Shown here piece by piece: positions 43,668-53,241 of a stretch of DNA of 64,000 nt. The DNA is from Prolixibacteraceae bacterium. Its GTDB lineage: Bacteria > Bacteroidota > Bacteroidia > Bacteroidales > Prolixibacteraceae. A model generated the notes under the pieces. It ran no database searches and was not told where the DNA came from. It saw only the letters and a list, made by a program, of their open reading frames with translations. The stretch's first letter is position 1, and every line of letters starts with the position of its first letter. Where the stretch lies: positions 1 to 64,000 of the forward strand of contig JALNYZ010000006.1 of NCBI GenBank assembly GCA_023229575.1, read 5' to 3'. Made by a program: the position numbers and the translations under genes.

Positions 43668-44231
43668 ATGGATCTGGTTACTGTCCTGATTTTAGCTACC
43701 GGCCTCTCAATGGACTCTTTTGCTGTATCCATCAGTTGTGGATTGGCAGAACAAAAGGTTTCATTCAGGCATGCGGTCAAAATTGCCTTTGCCTTTGCTT
43801 TTTTTCAGGGCATTCTGCCTATCGTCGGCTGGTTCATGGGAACCGGCATCAAAAGTTATGTGGAAGATATTGACCATTGGATTGCCTTTATTCTTCTGGC
43901 CTATCTGGGTGGCAAGATGATTTATGAAGGGATCATGATGCCTGCGGATAAAAAGGAATCAGATATCTACTCTTTTCGTCACATCATGACCCTCTCCATC
44001 GCAACCAGCATCGATGCTTTGGTTGTGGGTTTCTCCTATGCTTTGGCCGAAACGAACAAAATATTCGGCGGAGCAGTGATTATTGGCGGTGTTACCTTCT
44101 TTTTCTCCATGCTGGGAATCCGGATCGGGAAAGATGTAGGAGGCAGATTCGGTTCGAAAGTGGAAATTTTAGGGGGAATTATCCTGATCGGAATAGGATT
44201 AAAAATTCTGATTGAACACATCATCAGGTGA
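43668..44231 (+). CDS. mntP: Manganese efflux pump MntP
   Basis: A 187-residue membrane protein with about six helices. The paired motifs GLSMDSFAVSIS and ATSIDALVVGFS hold the aspartates that bind Mn(II). It exports manganese. No manganese riboswitch is visible, since only 28 bp separate it from the Fic gene; control may be through that transcript. Confidence 0.9.
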   Translation: MDLVTVLILATGLSMDSFAVSISCGLAEQKVSFRHAVKIAFAFAFFQGILPIVGWFMGTGIKSYVEDIDHWIAFILLAYLGGKMIYEGIMMPADKKESDIYSFRHIMTLSIATSIDALVVGFSYALAETNKIFGGAVIIGGVTFFFSMLGIRIGKDVGGRFGSKVEILGGIILIGIGLKILIEHIIR

Positions 44232-44520
44232 CCAAACAGATGATTAACAAGGTCACAATTACAATTTACCCAAATTTCTTTGTATTCACTCTTCTTATCT
44301 TTATTCAATCAATAAAATACGTATTTTAGCATTTGTTCTTTAAAAAGCAAATAAGGAAAGGTCATATTTCTTGGACATACGGATTTATCAGAAAACCCTC
44401 ATCTGCTCGAAAAAAATATGTTTCACTTTGTTTTTGATATATCAATAAAAATCTTTGGCAGAATTGCTAAATTGAATCGGATATAATACACAGGATAATC
44501 ATAATTCAAAATGTAAATTT

Positions 44521-45039
44521 ATGGAAATAAATACCAAGTACAATTTCGAATGGAAAGACATTGGTGATATCGCTCTTGGCCGTCCAAACTTAGGTACAAC
44601 TACTCATGTTGCTGTATATCGGCTGATGCAATATACCATGCGGGACGTATTGGAGAAACACTGGGGAGCCGAACAGACCAATCGCTTTTTCGTTGAAGCG
44701 GGATTCAAAGCAGGAGTTGAATTCTGCAAAAATTTATTAGATTGCTCCCTTGATTTTGATGGATTTGTGGCCAATTTAACTGATGTGCTTGAAAAATTAA
44801 GCATAGGACTTCTTCGGGTTGAAAAAGCCGATATCGAAAAACTCTCCTTTATTTTCACCGTTTCTGAAGACTTGGATTGTTCAGGGCTACCTTTTTCAGG
44901 TGTGCCATCCTGCGATTATGATGAAGGTTTTATTGCCGGTATTATGAAGGTTTATACTGGAAAAGATTTTGTAACAAAAGAGATCGACTGTTGGTCGACC
45001 GGTGAACGGACCTGTCGTTTCACTGTTAATGTTGTTTAG
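44521..45039 (+). CDS. V4R (4-vinyl reductase) domain protein
   Basis: A 172-residue protein. The C-terminal 70 residues match the V4R domain: CDYDEGFIAGIMKVYTGKDF followed by EIDCWSTGERTCRFTV, a small-molecule and possibly metal-binding fold. The two conserved cysteines CDY and DCW lie in it. 16 bp upstream of a histidine kinase, so it may be the sensor that informs the kinase. Ligand unknown. Its 290 bp upstream gap holds no other gene. Confidence 0.82.
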   Translation: MEINTKYNFEWKDIGDIALGRPNLGTTTHVAVYRLMQYTMRDVLEKHWGAEQTNRFFVEAGFKAGVEFCKNLLDCSLDFDGFVANLTDVLEKLSIGLLRVEKADIEKLSFIFTVSEDLDCSGLPFSGVPSCDYDEGFIAGIMKVYTGKDFVTKEIDCWSTGERTCRFTVNVV

Positions 45040-45055
45040 GAAAACAATTTATTTT

Positions 45056-46210
45056 ATGACTGAAGAAAAGGACAATTTATATCATCAAGTTAATCAGATA
45101 CTCTTGTTTTTAATGGAAGGCAAATCAGATTCAGCTATTGAATTGGTAAAAACAATGAAAATAGAGAAATTTGATGGTTCAACCTACCCTGAATTCGTTG
45201 ATACGCTTGAACAATTCTCCATACAATATAGTGGAGGAATTCAATATCTGAACAAGTTATCCAATGGGAATCTTGATATTACTCCCCCTGAGGATCCTTT
45301 TCATAAAAGTTATCTGGTTGCCCAATGTAAACAACTCCATTCTAATCTTCAATACTTTACATGGCAAATACTTCAAGTTTCCAAAGGAGACTTAAAACAA
45401 AAAGTAAGCTTTTTGGGCGACTTTTCCCTGGGATTCAATAAAATGATTGAATCATTGCGTGAAAAAAAAATACTTGAAGAAAAGATCAGCCAACAGAATG
45501 AAGAACTGAGAGCTATCAATGATGAGAAAGACAAATTGTTTTCCATTATTGCCCATGATTTAAGAAGCCCCTTCACTGCACTGCTTGGCTTTACGCAGAT
45601 ACTGGCAGATCAATTGGCTACGATGAGTTTAGAAGAGGTCCAGGAAATAGCTATCGATCTGCTTGCATCGGCTAATAAGCTCTTTGCCCTACTTGAGAAT
45701 CTTTTGGAATGGTCTAAGATACAAAGGGGTATGTTAAGTTATCAACCTAGTCCAGTATCTTTTTCAGCAATAGCATTAAGAGTTAAGGAGGTTGTGAGAG
45801 ATGCTGCTGAGAAAAAAGTGATTACGGTTGATTCAGCTATCCCTGAAAATTGTGTGGTATTAGCAGATGAAAAGATGGTTGAAAGCATATTGCGGAATCT
45901 GGTTTTCAATGCCATTAAATTCACCCCCATAGGAGGAAATATCTCAATTTCGTCCGATGTTACAACTCAATCATTAGTAGAAATATCGGTTCGTGATTCA
46001 GGTATTGGTATGAACCCGCAGCTGGTAAGTGATCTGTTTAAAATTGACAAAAAGACAGCTAGAGAAGGTACAGAAGGAGAACCAAGTACTGGTCTTGGGT
46101 TGATCATTTGCAAGGATTTAGTTGAAAAACATGGCGGAAAGATTTGGGCAACAAGCGAAGAAGGCAAGGGATCTACCTTCCATTTTACTTTGCCAAAATA
46201 CCTTGAATAA
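45056..46210 (+). CDS. Sensor histidine kinase
   Basis: A 384-residue kinase. The N-terminal 170 residues form a helical region with two HAMP-like stretches (LNKLSNGNLDITPPEDPF, VSKGDLKQKVSFLG). The phosphoacceptor H-box is FSIIAHDLRSPFTALLG; the ATPase domain has NAIKFTP (N-box), RDSGIGM (G1), and GLGLIICKDLVEKHGG (G2). It has no transmembrane segment, so it would sense a cytoplasmic signal, plausibly from the V4R protein upstream. No response regulator is adjacent. ATG 45056 is preferred since the longer form overlaps the V4R gene. Confidence 0.92.
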   Translation: MTEEKDNLYHQVNQILLFLMEGKSDSAIELVKTMKIEKFDGSTYPEFVDTLEQFSIQYSGGIQYLNKLSNGNLDITPPEDPFHKSYLVAQCKQLHSNLQYFTWQILQVSKGDLKQKVSFLGDFSLGFNKMIESLREKKILEEKISQQNEELRAINDEKDKLFSIIAHDLRSPFTALLGFTQILADQLATMSLEEVQEIAIDLLASANKLFALLENLLEWSKIQRGMLSYQPSPVSFSAIALRVKEVVRDAAEKKVITVDSAIPENCVVLADEKMVESILRNLVFNAIKFTPIGGNISISSDVTTQSLVEISVRDSGIGMNPQLVSDLFKIDKKTAREGTEGEPSTGLGLIICKDLVEKHGGKIWATSEEGKGSTFHFTLPKYLE

Positions 46211-46247
46211 TCCCCCAGGAAGAAAATTTGGAAAATAGAAAAACAGA

Positions 46248-46284
46248 AGACCTCGCAAACTTAAAGCTTACGAGGTCTCTTTGT
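46248..46284 (+). terminator. Terminator after the histidine kinase
   Basis: AGACCTCG (46248-46255) and CGAGGTCT (46271-46278) form an 8 bp stem, with a partial inner continuation and CTTT after it. It may mark the chromosomal side of the element boundary. Next to it is GTAGCGGGGGTAGCGCTACG (46283-46302), containing a 10 bp palindrome GTAGCGCTAC. Confidence 0.6.
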
Positions 46285-46381
46285 AGCGGGGGTAGCGCTA
46301 CGTTTTGCTTGTTTTTACTATATCTCATCTTTACGCATCCTTACGTAATGTATCTATATAACTGCATTTTACAAAACATTA

Positions 46382-46456
46382 AAGTAAAGAAATGTAACTC
46401 TAAGTAAAGAAATGTTTCCAATTTGTTTCCAATATGCTTCCAATTTTATAACTTTG
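46382..46456 (+). promoter_or_regulatory. Integrase promoter with repeated sites
   Basis: Two copies of AAGTAAAGAAATGT (46382-46395, 46402-46415) lie 20 bp apart, then three TTCCAAT units 13 bp apart, then the -7 box TAACTTTG (46449-46456) and a TTTG element about 24 bp upstream. Such iterated sites are common as recombinase arm-binding or autoregulatory sites. The att core itself was not located. Confidence 0.5.
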
Positions 46457-46478
46457 GGTTCATAAAAATAGCGAGACA

Positions 46479-47900
46479 ATGGCTACAACAAAATTGCTAC
46501 TTCAAAAGCCTTATAAGGCAGGAACCAAAATTCTTAATTCAGAAAAAACCAGACTTTACCTATTCTTAATTGTTGATAGGGATCATATGGTAAAGATCAA
46601 GACAGAACATGTCATATTACCCAAAGAATGGGACTTTAAGAAGCAACTGAAAAAAGAATTATTGGCAGGTAGTGTAGAGTTCAATAAATCACTTAATCTT
46701 CTGAAAGATGATGTTCTTGAAAAATATCAAGACATTCTAAAGAAAAATCCAGATATAACATTTTCGGAAATTTCAGAAAAACTCAAAGAATTCGGTAAAA
46801 CGAAAGAGATCCCATTTTTAAACAACAACAAAGAATTCTTTGAAGTGATGGATGAATTTCTGCTGTTTCTCGAAGGCGAAGTCACAGAGGGGACTATAAA
46901 GAAGTTCAAAACACTAAAAAAGAATCTCAAGGAATTTAGTGAGTCTAATAAAAAATATAAGTCATTATCTTTTAGCTCAATCGATCATTCCTTTAAAGAT
47001 GCTTATACAAAACATCTCAGAAACCAGGAGCCAAGAGGAAGACAAAAGACGAGGCCAATAGGCGAACAAAAAGGCTTATTGAATGACACCATCGGAAAAT
47101 ACGTGGAATGCCTCAAAACCTACTGCAAATGGGCTACAGAACGAAATTACAATCACAATCCTATCTATAAAGAATTTTCAACCTTTACGAAGGCAAACCT
47201 GAAACGGAAAAAACAGGATCATGACATCGTGACACTAACACTACCGGAATTAAAACAGTTTTACAACTTTGACTTTTCTGCAAATCCGGCATATGGCAGG
47301 GTCAGGGATGTGTTCTGTTTCGGAGCATACACTGGACAGAGATGGGGTGACATCTCTAAGTTTAAAAAAGAGGATTTGCTCGGAGATGTCTGGAGCTTCA
47401 TTGCAGATAAAACGAAAAAACAAACCGACATTGACCTGATTGGATATGCAGCCCCAGCACTCGACATTCTGAAAAAGTACGATTACAAACTGCCTGTAGT
47501 CTTAGAGAAAGAGGGAAAGGAGGAATTAAGCAAGTCCGAAAAAAGCGACATCATTACATCCTTACAGAATTTCAATGATGACATAAAGAAAGCAGCAGCA
47601 GAGGCGGGCATCACCACTCCGGTTAAAATTCGACGCTACGTAGGCGAGAAAGAAATCGAAATGACAAAACCAAAATCTGAATATTTGGGGAGCCATACAG
47701 CTCGCAAAACATGCGTATCGTTGCTCCTCAACGTTTACAACATGAACATTACACATGTTCTCCAAATCACCGGGCACACAGATCTGAAAACCTTACAGAA
47801 ATACATCAATACAGATCGGCAAGCCCGCCGGGAAGCGATTAGTAACACAAAAAGCATTAATGATAATATTCTTACAGTAATTAAGCATAAAGCAGTATGA
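46479..47900 (+). CDS. Tyrosine recombinase (integrase) of the integrated element
   Basis: A 473-residue phage-integrase-family recombinase with an N-terminal arm-binding domain and a SAM-like core-binding domain (residues ~115-215). The catalytic residues are R in TGQRWGDIS, the HxxR pair in SHTARKT, H in ITGHTD, and Y in LQKYINTD. It integrates and, with an excisionase, excises the element. The AT-rich DNA from here to the right edge belongs to it. Its stop overlaps the start of the next gene by 4 bp. Confidence 0.93.
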   Translation: MATTKLLLQKPYKAGTKILNSEKTRLYLFLIVDRDHMVKIKTEHVILPKEWDFKKQLKKELLAGSVEFNKSLNLLKDDVLEKYQDILKKNPDITFSEISEKLKEFGKTKEIPFLNNNKEFFEVMDEFLLFLEGEVTEGTIKKFKTLKKNLKEFSESNKKYKSLSFSSIDHSFKDAYTKHLRNQEPRGRQKTRPIGEQKGLLNDTIGKYVECLKTYCKWATERNYNHNPIYKEFSTFTKANLKRKKQDHDIVTLTLPELKQFYNFDFSANPAYGRVRDVFCFGAYTGQRWGDISKFKKEDLLGDVWSFIADKTKKQTDIDLIGYAAPALDILKKYDYKLPVVLEKEGKEELSKSEKSDIITSLQNFNDDIKKAAAEAGITTPVKIRRYVGEKEIEMTKPKSEYLGSHTARKTCVSLLLNVYNMNITHVLQITGHTDLKTLQKYINTDRQARREAISNTKSINDNILTVIKHKAV

Positions 47901-48703
47901 AACCAAATCATAATCATTCCCCCATTCAATCAAATGAAGATTGGAAGCACAGGAATATTGAGAGAACAACTACTACACATCTACTCGAAGAACATATTAA
48001 AGAATGTTCAAATGAAAGAAAATGCGAGGAGTTTGAAAAATTAAAAGATGACTATAATAAAACACAATATATTGTAGCTGAGGTTAGAAAGAAACTTCAT
48101 TCAGAAATAACGTCTGATACCATTGAGACCTTAGAAAATCTAAGAAGATTTATATTTGACTGTATTGATGTCATTGAAAATATAAGTTTCATAATGCCCA
48201 TAAACTGTGAATTTGAAGAAAATTCACAGTCTTTTGAAAAGAATATTAGTCATTATAAGCAAGCCTCCAAGATGTTGAATTTTTCATTAAAAGAAGTAGA
48301 AGAAAGAATCAAAAAAATTGAAAATGAGCAATGCAAAGAGTTGCCTAAAACATTCTCAACAAATCTAACCAAAGAGCAATTAACAAAATTTCGGAAAGGA
48401 TTAATTGATTACAATTTAATCTACAATTGCATAACAGACAATGAGTTTGCCTACATCTTTACTGGTAAACCGATTAAGGGAAAAATGATCCCAATAAAAT
48501 GGAAACTTCCATGCGGTGCAAAAACTGCCACACGTACTTTTATTGAATTATTACTTCCTGGGGAAACAGTTCGCAAAAACCAAGTAAAGAGATGCTTTAT
48601 TGATAGGGACAATAAGCCTATTGAGCTACTAAAACCTAAAGAGGGTGAACATTCTAAGTATATCGATACATTCGAAGAAATCATTCGAAGTATAAAACTG
48701 TAA
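47897..48703 (+). CDS. Hypothetical protein cotranscribed with the integrase
   Basis: A 268-residue protein with no recognised domain. Residues 30-150 are highly charged and helical (KCEEFEKLKDDYNKTQYIVAE). The C-terminal 100 residues are more ordered and contain a basic segment (KLPCGAKTATRTFIELLLPG). The start overlaps the integrase stop as ATGA, so the two are translationally coupled, which suggests a role in integration or regulation. Confidence 0.7.
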   Translation: MKPNHNHSPIQSNEDWKHRNIERTTTTHLLEEHIKECSNERKCEEFEKLKDDYNKTQYIVAEVRKKLHSEITSDTIETLENLRRFIFDCIDVIENISFIMPINCEFEENSQSFEKNISHYKQASKMLNFSLKEVEERIKKIENEQCKELPKTFSTNLTKEQLTKFRKGLIDYNLIYNCITDNEFAYIFTGKPIKGKMIPIKWKLPCGAKTATRTFIELLLPGETVRKNQVKRCFIDRDNKPIELLKPKEGEHSKYIDTFEEIIRSIKL

Positions 48704-48724
48704 AGAAAATACCGACCTCAGTAT

Positions 48725-48759
48725 AGCCGGGCTAATTCAATGTTAGTCTGGCTTTTTTG
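48725..48759 (+). terminator. Terminator of the integrase transcript
   Basis: AGCCGGGCTAA (48725-48735) and TTAGTCTGGCT (48743-48753) form an 11 bp stem with two G-T pairs, followed by a T-run. Confidence 0.85.
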
Positions 48760-48788
48760 TTTTATATCCGACCCTATATAAAATTTTT

Positions 48789-48805
48789 CGACCTTGGCAA
48801 GGTCG
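48789..48805. promoter_or_regulatory. Palindrome CGACCTTG-G-CAAGGTCG upstream of the HTH gene
   Basis: A 17 bp palindrome with perfect 8 bp arms and one central base, 76 bp before the excisionase-like HTH gene. It is probably the operator of that regulator or of a recombination directionality factor. Confidence 0.55.
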
Positions 48806-48880
48806 GTTAATATGTTGATATATTGATACTTAATTGTCATTTGTTGTTTAGTTTTGACTGTTTAATTAATAATACACAAA

Positions 48881-49156
48881 ATGACAACAAACTCAATTTT
48901 ATTGGAGAATATTTCTTCAGACGAACTGAAAAATCTAATTGAAAAATCTGTTAGCGAGGCAATTTCCAAAATTCCAAAATCCACAGGCAAAACAACCGAA
49001 GTCGAACAGCCAATTAGTCAACCTGAAGCAATAAGATTTTTAGGGAAAAGTCGACAAACACTTATCTCATGGAGAAAGAAAAATATTATTTCAGCGCATA
49101 AAATGGGTGGAAGGATATTTTATTTAAAATCAGAATTATTAAATGCTCTAAAATAA
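48881..49156 (+). CDS. Excisionase-like helix-turn-helix protein
   Basis: A 91-residue protein. The N-terminal 30 residues are a charged helix; the rest is a winged HTH of excisionase/MerR type (QPEAIRFLGKSRQTLISWRK, GGRIFYLKSELLNALK). These proteins direct integrase toward excision or regulate element genes. It lies between the palindromic operator and the replication gene, an arrangement frequent in Bacteroidota integrative elements. Confidence 0.85.
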   Translation: MTTNSILLENISSDELKNLIEKSVSEAISKIPKSTGKTTEVEQPISQPEAIRFLGKSRQTLISWRKKNIISAHKMGGRIFYLKSELLNALK

Positions 49157-49211
49157 TCTGGCAATTATTTCTGCTTGTCGCGTTTTAAATAATGGATATG
49201 TAAAATCTAAA

Positions 49212-51245
49212 ATGCTTATAAATACATTGGGGAATATCATGGAATTAATTAAAAAAGAAGCCCCTGAAAGCCGCGAACTTTCAGGAGCATATAACTTGCA
49301 AACAGGACAAAGCAAAGGTACTCAATTTTCTGCTTTTAAAGCCCCAATTTCAAATAAGGTACCAGAAAGAAATGTTACTCTGTTTGAAGTTTATCAGGAA
49401 ATTCTTGGTGGCAAGTATGCGGATCCTATTCAGAAAATTCGGTCTAGTACTGACCTAAAAATAAAGCGGAAATTAAAAGGGACCTTACTCGATTATATAA
49501 CCCCATCAGGAACGTTTGTTAGTAGGTCAGCAAAAGGTCTGAAGGATTATTCGGGAATATTATGCGTTGATTTAGATCATTGTGGTACTGAAATAAAAGA
49601 CACAATAGAGGGTGATGCCTTTTTGAATCCTAGTCTAATATTTACCTCACCTTCCGGGGACGGCTTAAAAATCTTCATCTGCATAAACGATGCTGTTTTA
49701 TTTGATCATAAACGGTACTATGAGGCGTTAAAGGTCTATTTTGTAAAAACCTACAATATTCAGCCTGATCCCGCTCCTTCAAATATTGCATCAGCATGTT
49801 TCCTTAGTCATGATCCTGATGCTCGATATTCTCAAAATGGAACTGTTAATGCTGCAGCCTTGCTGTATTTGTTGGTACCGCCTCCCAAGAAAGCAGATAG
49901 TCCAACCCCAAGGAATTATCAAAGACCGAGTGAGAAGCTAAATCCGAATCCCATAATAATTTCCATGGCTAAACGGGCATTAACTAAAATAGGTTGGAGT
50001 TCTAAAGACGGCGTTAATTGGGTTCGTCCCGGGAAAGATCCTAATGAAGAGAAAGGGGCGATATTCAATGTTGATTCTGATGGTATTGAGAAATTCACTG
50101 TTTTTACTTCCAATGCATCACCTTTCAAACCAAATCAAGGATACAGAGCAACTAATATTCTGTGCTTATTGGAATTTGCAGATAATTGGGGGGAATGCAT
50201 TCATTCTTTACTATCAGAAGTAGAACCAAACAACAACTCGCATCCAAAGATACTTGCTGAGAAGCCAAAGAATACCGATGAGGGAACTGAATATTTTGAA
50301 ACTCGGACGTTTGACCAGGTTATCTTGGACGGGAAAAAGATACCAGATAGGAAAAAGATTATTGGTGCTTTTCTATACGAAGATACCAACACCTACCTAT
50401 TTAGCCGGACAAATTATGGTAAGTCATTACTCGCTTTTCAATTGGGTTATGCTGCTGCAACTGGAACAAGTTTATCTGATTACCCGGGATTAATGAATCA
50501 ATGTTCCCCCATGAAAGTTTTAGTGGCCGATATGGAAATGGATGTTAAGGAGTTGTTCGACCGGCATAATCAAGTCATTGATAACACCCCTCCAGAATTA
50601 TTAAATAATCTTATCTATATCCATGAGAAGGTTAATTCAACTCAACTAAGTGGTTTTGCATTGCTCGAGAAAATTGAAGAAATCGCGATAAGACATCTCG
50701 TAGAACTTATAATCATTGACAATATCAGCAAGATCCTGCCAGATTTGCTGAAAGCCGAGGAGGTAGCCAAGGTTATTGACTTCATTAAGCGAATAAGGAC
50801 AAAGATTGGTGCCAGCTTCTTAGTGATTGGACATACAACTAAGGGTGATCCCAAGACTGCAATAACCCCCACCAGTTACTTTGGAAGCTCAACCCTTCAG
50901 AATTTCTTTACAGAGATCTTCTTTTTGGATACCACCACGGATGACAAATTCTTTTTATGCCATTCCAAAACCAAAAGAGCTGAAAGGTATATCGAAACAG
51001 TCCCAGTGTTTAATAGAGGGATCCATCCACTATTTGGGTTAGGATTCATTTTTGACTCAATGCAGCCATTGGGCAATATTCAATTACCATTATCGAATAT
51101 GTCCCCGGTAAAGCAGCGTAAGGAGAGTCTGAGCAAATTCCATGACCAGCTTCAGATGTTGGACAAGAATGGTGTGAATAGATCAACTATCGCAGCCATG
51201 TGTGATGTTAATAGATCCACTATTACAAAAATACTCCAGGATTAA
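49212..51245 (+). CDS. VirE-N/AAA replication protein (RepA-like helicase)
   Basis: A 677-residue protein. Residues 45-230 are a VirE N-terminal/primase-like domain (GLKDYSGILCVDLDH, SPSGDGLKIFICIND). Residues ~385-600 are a RecA-like AAA helicase: Walker A-like NYGKSLLAF, Walker B LIIIDNISK, and FLVIGHTT. The C-terminus ends in a short HTH (NRSTIAAMCDVNRSTITKIL). It probably loads or unwinds DNA for element replication. An alternative ATG at 49239 (MELIKKEAP) has GGGGA 4 bp upstream and may be the true start. Confidence 0.87.
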   Translation: MLINTLGNIMELIKKEAPESRELSGAYNLQTGQSKGTQFSAFKAPISNKVPERNVTLFEVYQEILGGKYADPIQKIRSSTDLKIKRKLKGTLLDYITPSGTFVSRSAKGLKDYSGILCVDLDHCGTEIKDTIEGDAFLNPSLIFTSPSGDGLKIFICINDAVLFDHKRYYEALKVYFVKTYNIQPDPAPSNIASACFLSHDPDARYSQNGTVNAAALLYLLVPPPKKADSPTPRNYQRPSEKLNPNPIIISMAKRALTKIGWSSKDGVNWVRPGKDPNEEKGAIFNVDSDGIEKFTVFTSNASPFKPNQGYRATNILCLLEFADNWGECIHSLLSEVEPNNNSHPKILAEKPKNTDEGTEYFETRTFDQVILDGKKIPDRKKIIGAFLYEDTNTYLFSRTNYGKSLLAFQLGYAAATGTSLSDYPGLMNQCSPMKVLVADMEMDVKELFDRHNQVIDNTPPELLNNLIYIHEKVNSTQLSGFALLEKIEEIAIRHLVELIIIDNISKILPDLLKAEEVAKVIDFIKRIRTKIGASFLVIGHTTKGDPKTAITPTSYFGSSTLQNFFTEIFFLDTTTDDKFFLCHSKTKRAERYIETVPVFNRGIHPLFGLGFIFDSMQPLGNIQLPLSNMSPVKQRKESLSKFHDQLQMLDKNGVNRSTIAAMCDVNRSTITKILQD

Positions 51246-51614
51246 TCCATACTTATTTGTATGAAACATTTTACACAACGCTTATTTATATATATAATAT
51301 TAATAATCAATAATATATAAAGATATCATGCAACAGTTTAAACAACAAATACGCAACAACTTCAGAAATTATCCTTTCCTCCTTCATGACTGCGCTAAAA
51401 GACAATGTTGCTCAAACGTTGCGCGATATTAAGATAGAAGATTGAAATACTGTTAATTACGACACTTATTGTGTTGCACATAAATATAAGTGGGAGATTT
51501 TAAAATAGAATATTCACGCAACAAAATTGTAGCCAGATCGGATCACTTAAGAAGATCTTAAAATGACGGAATATCCTGGCTGTATGAGGTTTAAGAAAAG
51601 AATAAAAGTACATC
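51246..51614. other. AT-rich gap with a possible 34-codon ORF
   Basis: A 369 bp AT-rich gap (51283-51320 is almost all A/T), a plausible place for a replication origin next to the helicase gene. An ATG at 51328 opens a 34-codon frame with DCAKRQCC near its C-terminus, ending at 51432. GCAACA-type words recur (51330, 51351, 51514). I cannot say whether it is a gene or remnant. Confidence 0.3.
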
Positions 51615-51893
51615 ATGAAAAAAATATTACCGTTAATCATTGAGCTGAAAGGGAGTTGCCGGGGAATAGTAACCACCCTGGTAGAAAGAACAGAACGAAA
51701 AGCATTGTACCACCGTTCAGATGGGTACTATGAGTGCTTCGTGATCAAAGTTGTGAAAGAGAAAGCTTACAAAGATGGAAAATGGATCCCAACCGGAGAT
51801 ACTGTTGAGAAATATCCGAAAGATAATGATTTCGGTGCATGGGCTTGGTGCGACCGGGAGAAAAAAATAAGAGAACGATATGAAGCTATGTAG
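51615..51893 (+). CDS. Hypothetical protein
   Basis: A 92-residue protein starting MKKILPLIIELKGSCRG with a basic centre and an aromatic-rich C-terminus (DFGAWAWCDREKKIRERY). No domain recognised. The clean ATG and the following spacing suggest a real gene in the element's cargo; it may be coupled to the gene 113 bp downstream. Confidence 0.6.
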   Translation: MKKILPLIIELKGSCRGIVTTLVERTERKALYHRSDGYYECFVIKVVKEKAYKDGKWIPTGDTVEKYPKDNDFGAWAWCDREKKIRERYEAM

Positions 51894-52006
51894 CATCACT
51901 AGATGCTATTTCTGATATAACCGTTTCAGAAATTACCGATGATCTGTCAAAAGTGAAGCAATGATACTGTCAGGACGAAAGAAGAGCTAATTTTTAATAC
52001 AATCAA

Positions 52007-52441
52007 ATGGAAACAAAACACTCGCCATGGAGTAAAAAACACTTCAAACCGAAAAAAGGTGTGCCCAATATTCCTCAGAAATCCAGACCTGCAGTTTCAG
52101 CCGATTGGAGTATAGAGATCGACCGGCTGGAGAAAGTCTTTGAAAGCATTAGCATTCCAGAACAACCGTTCCTACTCAACAGATGGACCAAAATCAATGA
52201 CCTTAGATTTTGCATTGATGCTGACATCGCCGTTGTCAGGGCGAACATCGGCAAGCGCGCGTTCCTATCATCCCTTGAACAACTGCAGCAAATCGAACTG
52301 ATGTTGGTGCCGGATAAAGAGCGAGAAGCTCGGAAGGCTGAGTTGATACCAAAGCAAACACAGCCTAGTATGAAGAAGGCCAAAAGACAAAATGAAAAGT
52401 CCGCTCCAGTTGATGATTTTGTTTTGGAGATGACATCATAA
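52007..52441 (+). CDS. Hypothetical protein
   Basis: A 144-residue basic protein (KHFKPKKGVPNIPQKSRP at the N-terminus, and lysine-rich C-terminus), with a helical centre (SSLEQLQQIELMLVPDKERE). No domain recognised. Mobile-element cargo of unknown function. Confidence 0.6.
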   Translation: METKHSPWSKKHFKPKKGVPNIPQKSRPAVSADWSIEIDRLEKVFESISIPEQPFLLNRWTKINDLRFCIDADIAVVRANIGKRAFLSSLEQLQQIELMLVPDKEREARKAELIPKQTQPSMKKAKRQNEKSAPVDDFVLEMTS

Positions 52442-53241
52442 TTTACCGTGAAAGAACAATGTTTGGATCATAAATCGTCTCCCCCAAAATCATTTTCCTC
52501 TGACCTCCAAACATCAAATTTTCAGGCACTTTCTGACAAAAACTTTTTTTTCTAAGTCAACCACCGGAACCACCTGTATTCACAGGGTCTGTAGAGCATT
52601 TTTAAGCGCACCTTATAAGTATTAATTATATTCTCGCGTAATCCGAAGCAAGTCCCGAGCTTTCCGAGGGAGATTGTTTCTGAGTGAGCCACCACCGACA
52701 TCGGCACCAACATAGCCACAAATACAACAATCTAACGACGACCCAAAACTACTTCACATAAAAACGAAAACTGCCATTGTGAAAGGTGAGTTTTCAATCA
52801 AAATTCACATCTCGTATTTACCCGGCACTGTACCGCAGAAAGGAAATGGGTATCGTCTGACTAACCTACCGTTTAGAATCAACATTCACATGTTGTTATT
52901 TCGCAAACGATTACATTCTATCAGTGAAATAGTCTCCCCCCCCGCTGAAAGTGTGTCTACAAAAATAGACATAGTAAAATATGTAGACACAATTCTATTT
53001 CCACAACCTGGAATTAGCATTCATGAAGATCTAAAATGACGTTTATTTAGTTTTGAATTAATAACGGCAGATATCACTTTAATGCCTCTTTAATTCGATA
53101 ATCACACATGTGGTACCTGCACACTAATAGACTTGATAACCGCAAGTAAGAAGCTCCTCCCAGGGGCTTTTGTATGTATCACATTCCAAATACAACCGAC
53201 GCACCCCGTCAATTCAGTCATTAATTTAAAAATCAATTATT
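52442..53241. other. 800 bp gap with palindrome and terminator
   Basis: No firm gene. There is a GTG-started frame at 52779-53039 (86 codons) that I regard as doubtful. GTGTCTAC (52953-52960) and GTAGACAC (52983-52990) form a perfect 8 bp inverted repeat. A terminator-like hairpin with arms AAGCTCC/GGGGCTT (53151-53169) and T-tail lies at the right end without a firm gene before it, so a small RNA or a small gene could end there. Confidence 0.4.

Noticed and set aside
52779..53039. 86-codon frame starting with GTG
   Set aside because: No recognisable domain, a weak start, and an inverted repeat inside it; left as doubtful in the gap entry.
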